Assembly (NCBI GenBank): GCA_030428945.1
Contig: JAUIEC010000020.1
Location: 1-64,000 of the forward strand
Length of the DNA stretch: 64,000 bases
Reading direction: 5' to 3'
Origin: Phycisphaerae bacterium
GTDB taxonomy: Bacteria > Planctomycetota > Phycisphaerae > UBA1845 > Fen-1342
Shown: positions 34,822 through 43,867 of the stretch, in pieces
Numbering within the stretch: position 1 is the first letter of the stretch
Layout: each line of letters starts with the position of its first letter
Notes under the pieces: generated by a model
What the model was told of the DNA's origin: nothing
The model's input: the letters and a program-made list of their open reading frames with translations, nothing else
Database searches by the model: none
Translations under genes and position numbers: made by a program

Positions 34822-35556
34822 TTAATCAAGCGCCAGCACCGAGGTCCAGTTTGCAACGACTGTTGACTGCACTACCTCCGACTCCACTTTCCAGAATTTA
34901 GCCAACGCTTCAACTGTGTGCTGGATATCCAGCGGTCGTGCCCGCTTCTTATCGACCTTGGCAAACGGCCCATCGGTCTCTGTCAGCACCCGCGACCGGT
35001 CCATCCGAGACACTAGCTTTGTCCCGTTCTTCGATGCCAGCATCGAAGCGTTTATGGAGAAATAGCACCCGTTGTTCTGTGCAGCCTCTAGATGTCCAAT
35101 CGCTCCGGAATACCAGTGAAGAATTGCCGTGCCGCGAAAACCGGTACCGAGCATTGAAACCACATCCGCTTCGGCTCCGCGAGAGTGGATGCTCAGCACG
35201 GTATTACCCTTATTGTCGCACGCCCGGAGTATCCGGGCAAACACGTCGCGCTGAGTGTTATGCGTATCAGAATCTGTGACTCTGTAGTCTAACCCCACTT
35301 CACCAACGAGCCGCGTTGTCTCCAGAAAACGGATTAAATCGTCCACTTGGTGAGCGTATTTCGCTGCGAGTTCTGGATGAAGGCCAACGGCAACCCATAC
35401 GTCGGGTCGCCCGGAAGCGAGCTTACAGCACGCCTCATAGACGAAGGGAGCATTTGTGACGGCAACGATGCCCACACCGGCGGCCGCTGCTCGGGACAGT
35501 TCCTCTGCGGGATCATCGTAGAGGTCTATATGGCAATGCGTGTCGATGTATCGCAT
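34822..35556 (-). CDS. qatD: QatD, TatD-like metal-dependent nuclease
   Basis: A 244-residue TatD-family protein. It begins with the metal-binding DTHCHIDLY (His7 and His9), then AVGLHPE, the glutamate strand LVGEVGLDY, LSIHSRGA and TETDGPF near the end. It is the last gene of a minus-strand operon whose four products match the QatA-QatB-QatC-QatD set of the Qat anti-phage system. It starts three bases after the qatC stop. Confidence 0.92.
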   Translation of the reverse strand: MRYIDTHCHIDLYDDPAEELSRAAAAGVGIVAVTNAPFVYEACCKLASGRPDVWVAVGLHPELAAKYAHQVDDLIRFLETTRLVGEVGLDYRVTDSDTHNTQRDVFARILRACDNKGNTVLSIHSRGAEADVVSMLGTGFRGTAILHWYSGAIGHLEAAQNNGCYFSINASMLASKNGTKLVSRMDRSRVLTETDGPFAKVDKKRARPLDIQHTVEALAKFWKVESEVVQSTVVANWTSVLALD

Positions 35557-35559
35557 GTA

Positions 35560-36873
35560 TCACTCACCGCCATGGACGAACGAGTCCAGTTCGCTCATGC
35601 CTCTTGCGTACACTTCAGCGAATCCGGGGAATTCCTCCTGAGGCAACGGCCCACCTTCGAGTGCATGCAGAATAGGTGGAGCGTTGCTTTCCCGCAGCCT
35701 GTGGAGAGCCATCTTGAGGGCGCGCAGGTCCCTGCCCTTCTTGCCGCCTGGGGTGTCGGTGCGTACATCATGGGTATACTGAGCGTCGTGTGCTTCGAGC
35801 CCCGCAGCGGTCACCGCAGCTCGCCGAATCAGACATGGGAAGCAGTAGCCGCAGTGAGTGCCCGGCGTTGCGCCTTCCCACCGAGAAACCTCGGGATGAG
35901 AGCACGACATCGTGAGGGGCAGCATGGCTTGCAGGGCGACTTCATCTGCAACGCCTTTCAGCATTTCGCCCTTGGTGGCGTGGCGATAGGGCAACTCGAT
36001 TACGACTGGGATGCCGAGCATCGATAGCACGTCTCGCATACCGGCGATGAAGTGCGGATGAGTCGTCCGTGTACTCGAACTCCCCACGCGCGTCCCTGTC
36101 AGCGGAATGTTGAGAGAGATAAGACCGTTTTCCGGAACGACGAGCGGAGCATCATCGCCCAGCACCGAGGCGACGGCGACGCCGAGTGCCAGAAACAGCA
36201 CCGAACGGCTCCGCATGGTGTCCTCACCGTCACCGTCTAGGTGTGGCGGCACAACAAAGAACTGGTGCTTTTGGCACTGGTTAGGAAAGTGCCTACGAAG
36301 TGCATCGTAAGTATCGTTCTGAAACTTCGGTGTCATTCCCCCGCCGTGGTGGCTCACAAAAGCCACCCCCTCACCTGTGCTAAGCAAGTCTATTGCCCCG
36401 ACAAGGGAATCGAGTCCACCGGACAACAAACAAGCGCGCGTCGGGTGTTCCGGATCATCTACTGAAGTAGCCTCGGGCGCAGCACCCGGACGCTCACGCG
36501 TCGAAACTTGCCAAATGTCCCCGGTGAGAAAAGAAAGTGCTGAAGCGAATGTCTTACCGCCGCGGTGCCATCGTCTGCCTTCAAACACTGGAAGGTGCAG
36601 AACGAAATTTCGCAACCACCGGTCATCTGCTGATGCTCGTGGAATGCAGAGATCTGCTAGATATGCGGTCATGGCTCCGTACACGAGATCGTGCACGGGG
36701 GCACCGATTGTCACATCATATGCCTCTTCAGTGTCCGCGATAACGTGCTCTCTTACTCGATGATTCGTTGCTCCTCCAGAGAAGTGTAAAATCAGGCGTC
36801 GATCACTGGCGGTCTCAAGCTCCGGGAGAAAGTTATCCTCTTCACCTATGCGACAGACTACGTGCCACTTCAT
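35560..36873 (-). CDS. qatC: QatC, QueC-like PP-loop protein
   Basis: A 437-residue protein. The ATP pyrophosphatase loop is SGGLDS at 151-156. A cysteine group near residue 370 (THCGYCFPC) resembles the zinc site of QueC, the 7-cyano-7-deazaguanine synthase. Qat systems use such a protein for an unknown nucleotide- or protein-modifying step. Its start overlaps the qatB stop as ATGA, and qatD follows. Confidence 0.93.
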   Translation of the reverse strand: MKWHVVCRIGEEDNFLPELETASDRRLILHFSGGATNHRVREHVIADTEEAYDVTIGAPVHDLVYGAMTAYLADLCIPRASADDRWLRNFVLHLPVFEGRRWHRGGKTFASALSFLTGDIWQVSTRERPGAAPEATSVDDPEHPTRACLLSGGLDSLVGAIDLLSTGEGVAFVSHHGGGMTPKFQNDTYDALRRHFPNQCQKHQFFVVPPHLDGDGEDTMRSRSVLFLALGVAVASVLGDDAPLVVPENGLISLNIPLTGTRVGSSSTRTTHPHFIAGMRDVLSMLGIPVVIELPYRHATKGEMLKGVADEVALQAMLPLTMSCSHPEVSRWEGATPGTHCGYCFPCLIRRAAVTAAGLEAHDAQYTHDVRTDTPGGKKGRDLRALKMALHRLRESNAPPILHALEGGPLPQEEFPGFAEVYARGMSELDSFVHGGE

Positions 36874-37748
36874 GTTCCTGTCTCCAGCATTGCGTAGGCG
36901 TCAGCATACACTCGGTCAACGATTCGGCGTCCATCCCGTCCTGCCCAATCGATATCGATCGCGGTCTTGTCGCCGAGTTCAAGCGACACGCATGATTCGA
37001 CATACGCCTTCACGTCACGCTCAAGCTGAACCGCCGCAGCTTCAGACACCGCTCCCTTTTCGATACTGAGACCGAGTTCATCCAGCCAGCGGTTGTAAAT
37101 GTAGCCGGAGACACTTCGCTTAATCGCCGCCTCGATTGTCGCGCGGTCCATCTGCTCAAGCACGGCCAGATCGCCATCCTCACCGATCACATTCTCGTAC
37201 AGGTATTCGAGGACTCCGATTGTGGCGCAACGTGCGGCAGCCTCTTCCTTGGTTGCCCCGGAAGGAGCGAGTGCGTCAACCAATCGGGCGAGAACGCGTT
37301 CCGCCGATTGCCCAACAGTGTCTCGTAAGCCGATGGATTCGAGCGCTTGACGGACGCCCGATTGAACAGCCGACTGAAGGAAGCTCCCGATGCTCCGTGA
37401 CGTGGACCTTCCTGAAGTCGCAGAGGACGCGGCCTTCCTGGACCCACCTTTTGCTCGTACATAGCCCGCGCCCGCTGATTTGAGTTTTGCTGTGCGCCCA
37501 CCTGACGTTGCGTACCGAGTCATACCCGATTTTGCTAACCGCCAGTTTGAGGGAGGAGTAGGCGGTTGAGTCTGGCCGCCGTCGGACAGCGTCTCATTGC
37601 CTTCGGTGGCATCACCCGGCGAGGCGTCAGTATCGCCACCTTCTGCGCCATCATTTGGCGAAACGCCACCGTTGCCGTCACCTGTCGCCCATGACGGCAA
37701 GAGGCCAGGGCCATCGCCGGGGCCGGAATGCGAGCTCGATGTTCCCAT
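36870..37748 (-). CDS. qatB: QatB
   Basis: A 292-residue protein with a Gly/Asp/Ser-rich disordered N-terminus (about 1-75), a Lys/Arg-rich segment with GAGYVRAKGGSRKAASS, then a helical domain containing RQALESIGLRDTVGQSAERVL. This matches the QatB family by context and composition. It starts within the qatA stop (TAATG) and ends in an ATGA overlap with qatC, so all four genes are coupled. Confidence 0.85.
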   Translation of the reverse strand: MGTSSSHSGPGDGPGLLPSWATGDGNGGVSPNDGAEGGDTDASPGDATEGNETLSDGGQTQPPTPPSNWRLAKSGMTRYATSGGRTAKLKSAGAGYVRAKGGSRKAASSATSGRSTSRSIGSFLQSAVQSGVRQALESIGLRDTVGQSAERVLARLVDALAPSGATKEEAAARCATIGVLEYLYENVIGEDGDLAVLEQMDRATIEAAIKRSVSGYIYNRWLDELGLSIEKGAVSEAAAVQLERDVKAYVESCVSLELGDKTAIDIDWAGRDGRRIVDRVYADAYAMLETGT

Positions 37749-39682
37749 TATTTCGAGCCTCCGTCGATTCGCTTGAGTACTCCATCTGCTGCTGTTGCCA
37801 GCCTCTTATTCGTACCCTTCGCCCACTGCGCTATGACGGTCCGAGCGGACACGACAAACTCCGTGTCACGCACAGCCTCAAGCAATCTCGGGGGTGTCCA
37901 GAGCGGGAGTTGATGCACGGGCCGTCCGCCAATGAACGTGATCACGTCTGCTATGAGGTCGTGCCGTGCCTTACAAGCCTCAAGCAGCAACGAAAACGCT
38001 GATCCGTCCGCCCCAAGATCTTCCTCGGAACGCGCTCGATCGAAGAGCTCCGCGACTACAGAAGAAGCCTCGGCTTGCGACAGTCCTGATAGTTCGCCGA
38101 TGCCGGTTTTTCTCACAGCCTCACTCTGACTTAAGAGCTTTCGATACACGTCGCGTGCAGCCGGTCCCATGCGCTGGACCTGCTGCCCATGGTCGGTCAG
38201 AACGTCGCGAGAGAAGTAAAAGTACGGCGCAAGGTCCGTATCGTCGAATGCTGGCTCAAGTTTCAGCCACTCCGTGGCGACCTGGTCTTTTCGCCACACG
38301 TCGAGCCGTGCATCAGCTTTTGAGTCTACCGGCTTCTTCGCTTCATCCTCGTCGGTTGCTGAATCCACGAAGCCAATCGCTTCCCTTTGCAGGGCGAGAA
38401 TCGGTTCAGGCCGTCCGTGCCCTTCGGCTTGCATGTCACCGAGCTGTCGAAAGAGTTCCGGCTTCAGGTACTCCAGGATCATGAGCTTGGCGAGCAGCCG
38501 TTTGCTCAATCGGACCCCGCGCGATTCGGCCATACCGAGCCTCATCATGAGCATGTTAAGGAACCGCTTGCACTGTCGAGGATTGCCGTTAAGTCCGCGT
38601 CCGAGAAGCGGCCCAATCTGGGCGGCAAGAGCGAGCCCTTCAGCTAGGGACTCGGACGCGTCGATTTTCAACTCGCCAAGAGCGTCCTCACCAAATGGGA
38701 CTCCGGAAACCGAACGCTCGGGAGCCCGAAACCACTTCATGGACTCTTCGATGGTCTCACCATCGTCTTCCGCATGCACGAAGAGCAACGCGATATACGA
38801 CTGCACCTCGGACCTGCTGAGTGCTGGAATTCGCACGGGATACTGAATCAGCTTCTCAAGATAGTCACGTCCTACATCGGCCCGTTCACCGGGAAGTTCT
38901 GGAAACCGTTCTCGAACCGCATACTGAACGAGTCGTTCATCCGCTCCGACCACAAACGCCACGCTTCCAACGGACAGGAACAGCTTAATTGCCTCTAGCG
39001 TCTGAATAACTGTTGGTGGCAAGCAGCGGTCCAGGTCGTCGATGATCACGACAAGCCGGTCAATCTTGGCTTCAGCGAGTAGCTCGCGGAAATCCTCTCG
39101 AAAACCGATCACGTTTCGATTGAAGGTCTGTTCCTTGCTCTCACGAAGATAATCATCAAGCTTTCCCTCATCGAGCTTCTCAAGTCCCTCTCCGGCCTTC
39201 TTTGCCAGCTCGCCGAGGTCAGGAGCGGCGGCAAGCAATGCAAGTGGCGGCCCTCCGGCTGCGAACGCAGCACCGAGCTTAAGCGTCGTTCCGGCGACGC
39301 GCAGCCAGTTGATGCGTCGGAATAGGCGCACCGCGAGCTTCTTCATGCTCGCTGACGTGCATCGCTTCTCGACAAGCTCGGCTACGAGCCGCTCCATGAG
39401 CGATGCCTTTGCTTGGTCGTATCCCTCAAAAAGCCACCCGTTAAACCAGAGCACGAGTGTATCTTCGTCCTCTTCGAGGCGCTTTGATGCCATCTTGAGG
39501 ACGCTCGTCTTGCCGCTGCCCCAATCACCAAACACCCCGATTGTGGCGGGAAGCAGGTGCCCAGATTTCACGAGCCTCTCGACCGCATCGACGAGGTGCG
39601 TAAATCCCAGCAGGTCAACCTCGGTCTCCGCGTCAGACCAAAGGCTGAATAGGCTCGCATTGTTCTCATTGTTGGAGGTCAT
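37748..39682 (-). CDS. qatA: QatA, KAP-family P-loop ATPase
   Basis: ATG 39682 gives 644 residues; an open extension to 39763 is unsupported. KAP NTPase features: Walker A GDWGSGKTS (52-60), the hydrophobic insertion around residues 125-150 (GTTLKLGAAFAAGGPPLALL) expected of KAP proteins, and Walker B VVIIDDLDRCLPPTV. It is the first gene of the qatABCD operon, preceded by a 470-base gene-free leader. The ATPase presumably controls the system after phage sensing. Confidence 0.93.
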   Translation of the reverse strand: MTSNNENNASLFSLWSDAETEVDLLGFTHLVDAVERLVKSGHLLPATIGVFGDWGSGKTSVLKMASKRLEEDEDTLVLWFNGWLFEGYDQAKASLMERLVAELVEKRCTSASMKKLAVRLFRRINWLRVAGTTLKLGAAFAAGGPPLALLAAAPDLGELAKKAGEGLEKLDEGKLDDYLRESKEQTFNRNVIGFREDFRELLAEAKIDRLVVIIDDLDRCLPPTVIQTLEAIKLFLSVGSVAFVVGADERLVQYAVRERFPELPGERADVGRDYLEKLIQYPVRIPALSRSEVQSYIALLFVHAEDDGETIEESMKWFRAPERSVSGVPFGEDALGELKIDASESLAEGLALAAQIGPLLGRGLNGNPRQCKRFLNMLMMRLGMAESRGVRLSKRLLAKLMILEYLKPELFRQLGDMQAEGHGRPEPILALQREAIGFVDSATDEDEAKKPVDSKADARLDVWRKDQVATEWLKLEPAFDDTDLAPYFYFSRDVLTDHGQQVQRMGPAARDVYRKLLSQSEAVRKTGIGELSGLSQAEASSVVAELFDRARSEEDLGADGSAFSLLLEACKARHDLIADVITFIGGRPVHQLPLWTPPRLLEAVRDTEFVVSARTVIAQWAKGTNKRLATAADGVLKRIDGGSK

Positions 39683-40150
39683 TTGTTCATCCCTGCCACA
39701 CGTCGGCGCTTCAAACTCTATTCTTGCGGCAATGGGCGATATGGTCGCACGCACCGCCAGCATTTACAACGCTTAAGGTTCTCCTTGTGCGCTGTTGCCA
39801 CTCGCCACTGGCGAAAAACACACGTCGCCTTCGCGCTCTGCCGTATAAAGCCCGTCGTCCTCGGCTCCTCGCCCCGCGGAGGCCGAAGGCCCTTGGGAGC
39901 CGAGACGCACGGGCGTCGGCAGAGCATCGGGCCGCCATCACGGCCCTGCCGGTAATGCTCCCGAGTCTGAGGCTTCCTCAGCTTGAATGGTCGAAGCGTT
40001 GCCTCGATGTTCATCGAGCAGATCTGAAGCCCGGCCAATGCCCTGTCCGGGCGGAGGCATAACGCGGGGGAACCAGCGTCCCCACGTTCCCCCGAAGCCC
40101 CCTTCGTTCCTTCTTTCCCCTCCCCTGGCGACTGCGTTTCGTAGCGGGCA
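39683..40150 (-). other. Gene-free leader upstream of the Qat operon, hairpin-rich
   Basis: No convincing gene is seen. Several GC hairpins occur, the best being GGGGGAAC/GTTCCCCC (40066-40093), followed on the minus strand by further palindromes near 39870-39960. It separates the vWA gene from qatA on the same strand and may hold the Qat promoter or a structured leader RNA. Confidence 0.45.
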
Positions 40151-40957
40151 TTAACGACGGGGCAGAGACGGACGCGGCGTGAGTTCCAATAGCGGTCGTC
40201 GTGCAAGACGGACAAAATGGCGAGTGAGCTCCTGCGGCTCGCCGACCCAGCGGTAGCGTTTCTCGGTGCCGGTTTCGTTCCATGATGCGATTTCCATCAT
40301 GAGTTCTTCGTCAACGCTTTGCGGTGTTCCCGCACAACCGACGCATTCGATAACTGCAAACTCCTTTAGGTTCTCGGCTATCTCAATGGGATTCGGCCCG
40401 TTGTTGTGGCCGTCAGAGAGCATGACGACCTGACGGTAACGAGGCGGAGATTGAGTCTTGGGAAAAAGTTTTTCCGCGGCCTGGAGTGCGGCCGCGAAAC
40501 CCGTGCCCCCATACGCTTCAAGGCTTTCGATGGCGTTAATGATATGTTCGAGTTGGCGAACCGGAAGCAATTCGCACGCGATGCGTGCATTGCTTTCGTA
40601 GGCGATGACGCCGAGAAATGCATTGGGCGTGGACTCCGCCAATGCGATAGCAAATTCGCGTGCGGCCGCCTGGGCCGCTGCAAGTCGGCTGGGTTTCCAG
40701 TCGAAGGTCTTCATGGACGAGGAAACGTCCAAGACCAAGACACATTCTCTGACCGCGTCGAAATCGTCCTCTGGGATTTCCACATCTTCTTCAAGCGGCA
40801 GCCGAGGGGATTCCGTACCTGATGGAAGCTGCGGCTGGCCTCGTTGGGGAGCCTGGTGCTTCTTTGCCAACGCACGGGTTGCACCCTGGAATACGTCGGT
40901 GAGCAACCCCTCAATTTTCTTTGCGAATTGGTCCAGGCTCAAAGGTGCGACTCCCAT
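40151..40957 (-). CDS. von Willebrand factor A domain protein
   Basis: A 268-residue protein. The metal-ion-dependent adhesion site is complete: DVSSS (Asp77, Ser79, Ser81), Thr in EAYGGTGF and Asp in MLSDGHN. The N-terminal 65 residues contain a Pro/Gln-rich linker. No MoxR ATPase, kinase or phosphatase partner of the kind found in ternary vWA systems is adjacent. It may belong to element maintenance or to defence next to Qat; function is unknown. Confidence 0.88.
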   Translation of the reverse strand: MGVAPLSLDQFAKKIEGLLTDVFQGATRALAKKHQAPQRGQPQLPSGTESPRLPLEEDVEIPEDDFDAVRECVLVLDVSSSMKTFDWKPSRLAAAQAAAREFAIALAESTPNAFLGVIAYESNARIACELLPVRQLEHIINAIESLEAYGGTGFAAALQAAEKLFPKTQSPPRYRQVVMLSDGHNNGPNPIEIAENLKEFAVIECVGCAGTPQSVDEELMMEIASWNETGTEKRYRWVGEPQELTRHFVRLARRPLLELTPRPSLPRR

Positions 40958-41063
40958 GCAAGAGCGTCACGCATTCCGCGACACCGAAAAAGCCCGCTGC
41001 CGAATGGTAACGGAGCGTTATGTCAAAGGTGCCCCGGCATAGCCGGGGCGGGGAAAGCGGGTG

Positions 41064-41360
41064 TTAAGGCATCTTGCCGAGACGACGAAAACCGTTGCCC
41101 AGGACGAGATGGGCGTAACCATCTGGTGTCACGATGATGTCACCAACGGACGTTGAGCGGAGTTCAAGACCAATAGCGTAAACGCCTTTGTTCTCAAACC
41201 AATGTATGTCCGTGTGGTTGGTCAACATGAACACCTTGTCGAGGTCAGTGGTTGCGACTTCGGCGACAAGCCGATACGTTTTCCATCGTGTTCCATAACG
41301 ACGGTGTGGACGACTGAATTCAGGGTCCACGCGGTGGTACACCAAGCTCTTCTTTCTCAT
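41064..41360 (-). CDS. Small conserved-type protein of unknown function
   Basis: ATG 41360 is preceded by GGAGG with five-base spacing, so I prefer it to ATG 41372; 98 residues. It is rich in His, Tyr and Arg near the start (RVDPEFSRPHRRYGTRWKTY) and mostly strand-like afterwards (YAIGLELRSTSVGDIIVTPDG). A GC hairpin lies just past its stop (about 41031-41049). No family is recognised; the good ribosome site argues that it is real. Confidence 0.7.
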   Translation of the reverse strand: MRKKSLVYHRVDPEFSRPHRRYGTRWKTYRLVAEVATTDLDKVFMLTNHTDIHWFENKGVYAIGLELRSTSVGDIIVTPDGYAHLVLGNGFRRLGKMP

Positions 41361-41683
41361 GACATCCTCCATGCATTTGCGTCACTAAACGAGCCGCCGG
41401 CCACAAGGGCCGAACAAACTCGCAAAATGCCGCGGTGCCGGAGGGGCCAAGCGAAGAAGCCCGCCTTCCCGTTTGTGCTCGGTTGCACGAGCCGCATGAA
41501 GCGACTCGCGTCCCCGGAGCACGGCGGGGACTCCATTTGAAAACCCAAATGGAAAGGTGAAAATCTCGCGTAATTCCAATGGATTATACCGGCGAGGTGG
41601 GCCGACTTGAATGAAGAACGTGGAAAATTCAGGAGGGGGCAACCGCCGCAGCCGCGACGGTCGAAGCTTGCAACGCCGCAGGG
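41361..41683. other. Gene-free stretch with hairpins upstream of the small gene
   Basis: No gene is supported. CCATTTG/CAAATGG (41533-41552) forms a clean hairpin in an A-rich setting, and CGCCGCAG/CTGCGGCG (41673-41693) straddles the ardC stop and could terminate ardC transcription. Confidence 0.45.
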
Positions 41684-42484
41684 TTACTGCGGCGTGCGGT
41701 CGCAAACCGCTTCGATGATGGCGGAGGCGGTTTTCTGGATGCGGTCCAGTGACGCTGCAAGCGTGGCTTTGTCGCCGGCGTAAAGCTGGATGTAATCGGC
41801 GGCGGCGGAGTTGGTGTCGAGCCCTACGGCTTGACACACGACGAACGCGACTGCTTCGGCTTCGGTTTCGCGAACCGTCTTGGACGGTCGCTGTGTCGCG
41901 TCGCCCTTGTGAAGCATCTCGTGGGCGAGTTCATGAGCGAGCGTGGAGAATTCCGCGGCGGGCTCAAGACCTTGAACGAGTTCGATGCTTCCGCCCTTGG
42001 AGACGCCATCGGCTCCGTAGAGCGTTTCGACGTATTCGAGCGTAATGCCTTGCTGCTGGACGAAGTCCTTGAGTCGGTCGGTGTGGCCATTCGGGTTTCC
42101 GCCAACGTGTGCGAATTCGGGCAGCGGTTCGCCGTCGGTCTGCGACACGTCGAACACGTAGGCGGCACGGAAGCGAAGGATGCTCGCGTCTTCACCGTTC
42201 TCGCCTTGCTCCTTCGCCTTGATTCGCATCGGAGCGATGATGACGATGCCCTTCTCGCCCTTCTTTACGAAGCGGCTGAATTTCTGCCAGCCCTTGAAGC
42301 CGGCGACGTGCGTCGCATCCGGCTTCTGCGAGGCGATGAGCATCACGTTGCCGAAGCTGTAATTGTAGAAGCGGCCCATCGCGGCAAGATACGCGGTGAG
42401 GTTCTCGCTCTTGCCCTGCTCCAAGGCCTGATTGAGTTGTTCGAGCGCTTCGTCTGCGAGTTTCTTGGCTTGTTCTGCTTTCAT
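41684..42484 (-). CDS. ardC: ArdC-like anti-restriction protein
   Basis: ATG 42484 with an AAAGGAG site gives 266 residues; the upstream open frame to 42763 is non-coding leader. The N-terminal ssDNA-binding domain matches ArdC, including SFGNVMLIASQKP and GFKGWQKFSRFVKKGEKG. The C-terminal zincin-like domain has HELAHEML (His184, Glu185, His188) and a downstream glutamate helix ETEAEAVAFVV. ArdC proteins protect incoming mobile DNA from restriction, which fits early expression after transfer. Confidence 0.92.
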   Translation of the reverse strand: MKAEQAKKLADEALEQLNQALEQGKSENLTAYLAAMGRFYNYSFGNVMLIASQKPDATHVAGFKGWQKFSRFVKKGEKGIVIIAPMRIKAKEQGENGEDASILRFRAAYVFDVSQTDGEPLPEFAHVGGNPNGHTDRLKDFVQQQGITLEYVETLYGADGVSKGGSIELVQGLEPAAEFSTLAHELAHEMLHKGDATQRPSKTVRETEAEAVAFVVCQAVGLDTNSAAADYIQLYAGDKATLAASLDRIQKTASAIIEAVCDRTPQ

Positions 42485-42875
42485 GATTTTCTCCTTTCGG
42501 TTTGCGAAGAAGGGACCGTCCCTTCGCAAGCGGATGAGGGACGGCCCGCCGAGCCGAAAGGAGTTGGCGAAGCAACACGTGGGCGGCGGTTGCAGCGAAC
42601 AGGCAGCGGCCGTGACAGGTTCCGCCGAAGGCGGACGCGAAGCGTCCTGGCCGCGGCCCGATGCGGAAGCGGAGACCGTGAGCGAAGCGAAAGCCCACGA
42701 GTTGCGAGCCGGAAGCATGCAGAACAAGGTCGGAGGGTCGACAAAGAACTCAAGGCAGGTCAATGAGCATGATTGAGAGAGGTCTCAAAGAGCGAGGAAA
42801 GGGAAACAAAATGCGGGTATCATTGCGGAAATAGAGGACATGCGGTGATGCGGTAGCAAATCAGGGAGATGCGGT
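42485..42875. other. Gene-free stretch upstream of ardC
   Basis: No gene is supported. On the ardC strand the leader folds into hairpins, notably at 42502-42529 around the repeat GCGAAG-AA-GGGAC/GTCCCTTCGC, and TCCGCCGAAGGCGGA near 42621. It must contain divergent promoters for ardC and the gene at 42876. A single-stranded promoter of the kind known for ard genes on plasmids is possible but not shown. Confidence 0.4.
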
Positions 42876-43580
42876 GTGGCGAAGGAAGAACGCAAAATCG
42901 TGAAGCGGGCGGCGGAGGTCGTTTTGTCGGCTGGCGAACGCATAGCGATTGCAGTGCGGTCAGGCCTTCAACTGATACCTTTCGGAGTGGGGAGTGCAAT
43001 TGAGACTTGGTACTTCGGTACCATAGACGCCCGAAGGCTAAAACGAATAGATGAATGGATTAGTGTGTTGAAGACGGACCTCGGACTGTTAGAGGACGAG
43101 TGCCGCAGCGTTCCAGAAACATTTTTCGAGTCCGACGAGTTCGCGTACTTTCTAGAGGGCACGATTCGGCGAGTTAGTTTTGAGGTGGCGGAAGAGAAGC
43201 TGGCGGCGTTGAGGGGCGTGCTTGTAAGTGTGGTGGTTGGGAACCCAAGTTTGGAATTCGACAAAAAAAGTTCGTTTCTGAAGACAGTAGATGTCATGGA
43301 GGGCGTGCACTTGTCTGTGTTGCAGCTACTCGCCTCGCGACGACTCGAAGAAGGACAGGAGTTCGTCGGGTACCCGGAAATCTGTGGGGTCTTGGGGGCA
43401 ACGAAGGAATCGGACATCAATTTTGTTTACTCGGCCCTAGATACACTGGCAAATCGAGAATTCGTTTTGAGCGGCCCCATTCCACTTGAGCAAGACGGGC
43501 GATTGGTAAAGGCGAAACAAGCGTTTCGATGTACCGAGTTGGGGGCGGAGTTCCTAGCCTTCATTCGTCTGCCCGCCTGA
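42876..43580 (+). CDS. Hypothetical protein, unknown function
   Basis: The GTG start at 42876 follows GGGAG with seven-base spacing; 234 residues. The N-terminal 50 residues contain an amphipathic region (SGLQLIPFGVGSAIETWYFG) and are followed by helices (RRLKRIDEWISVLKTDLGLLEDE). The C-terminal half resembles a winged-helix module (LQLLASRRLEEGQEFVGYPEICGVLGA). Base composition is lower in GC than neighbours, suggesting a separate origin. No family is recognised. Confidence 0.8.
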   Translation: MAKEERKIVKRAAEVVLSAGERIAIAVRSGLQLIPFGVGSAIETWYFGTIDARRLKRIDEWISVLKTDLGLLEDECRSVPETFFESDEFAYFLEGTIRRVSFEVAEEKLAALRGVLVSVVVGNPSLEFDKKSSFLKTVDVMEGVHLSVLQLLASRRLEEGQEFVGYPEICGVLGATKESDINFVYSALDTLANREFVLSGPIPLEQDGRLVKAKQAFRCTELGAEFLAFIRLPA

Positions 43581-43591
43581 GGCGATAGCAA

Positions 43592-43627
43592 GAAAAAATG
43601 CCCGCCTATCGAAACCGACAGGCGGGC
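43592..43627 (-). terminator. Terminator between convergent genes
   Basis: GCCCGCCT (43600-43607) pairs with AGGCGGGC (43620-43627). On the minus strand it is followed by TTTTTTC, fitting termination of the gene at 43637-43867; on the plus strand it is followed only by GAGAAAAAG. Confidence 0.7.
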
Positions 43628-43636
43628 GAGAAAAAG

Positions 43637-43867
43637 CTACTCGTCACGCGGCTCCGTGTAAATCCACGTGTGAGCCTGGTCGAGCACTTTCGCTACGAGC
43701 GGAAGGTCCTCGCGACCGAAGCTGTCGGACTCCTTCCAATCGTCGCCGTCCTTGTAGAGGCGTCGCACCTGAACGTTGTGCCGAACGCCGGACTCGGTTT
43801 TGTTGGCCCAGATGGTCGCCTTGATGCGGCCGAGTCGAATCTCGTTTGCGGGTTTCTGTTTCGCCAT
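43637..43867 (-). CDS. Small conserved planctomycete-type protein
   Basis: ATG 43867 follows GGAGG with six-base spacing; 76 residues. The sequence runs EIRLGRIKATIWANKT, NVQVRRLYKDGDDWKESDSFGREDLPLVAKVLDQAHTWIY in two pieces, a strand-rich single-stranded-DNA-binding-like pattern. I recall many short planctomycete proteins of this type on mobile elements, but no assigned function. It ends at a good terminator. Confidence 0.85.
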   Translation of the reverse strand: MAKQKPANEIRLGRIKATIWANKTESGVRHNVQVRRLYKDGDDWKESDSFGREDLPLVAKVLDQAHTWIYTEPRDE

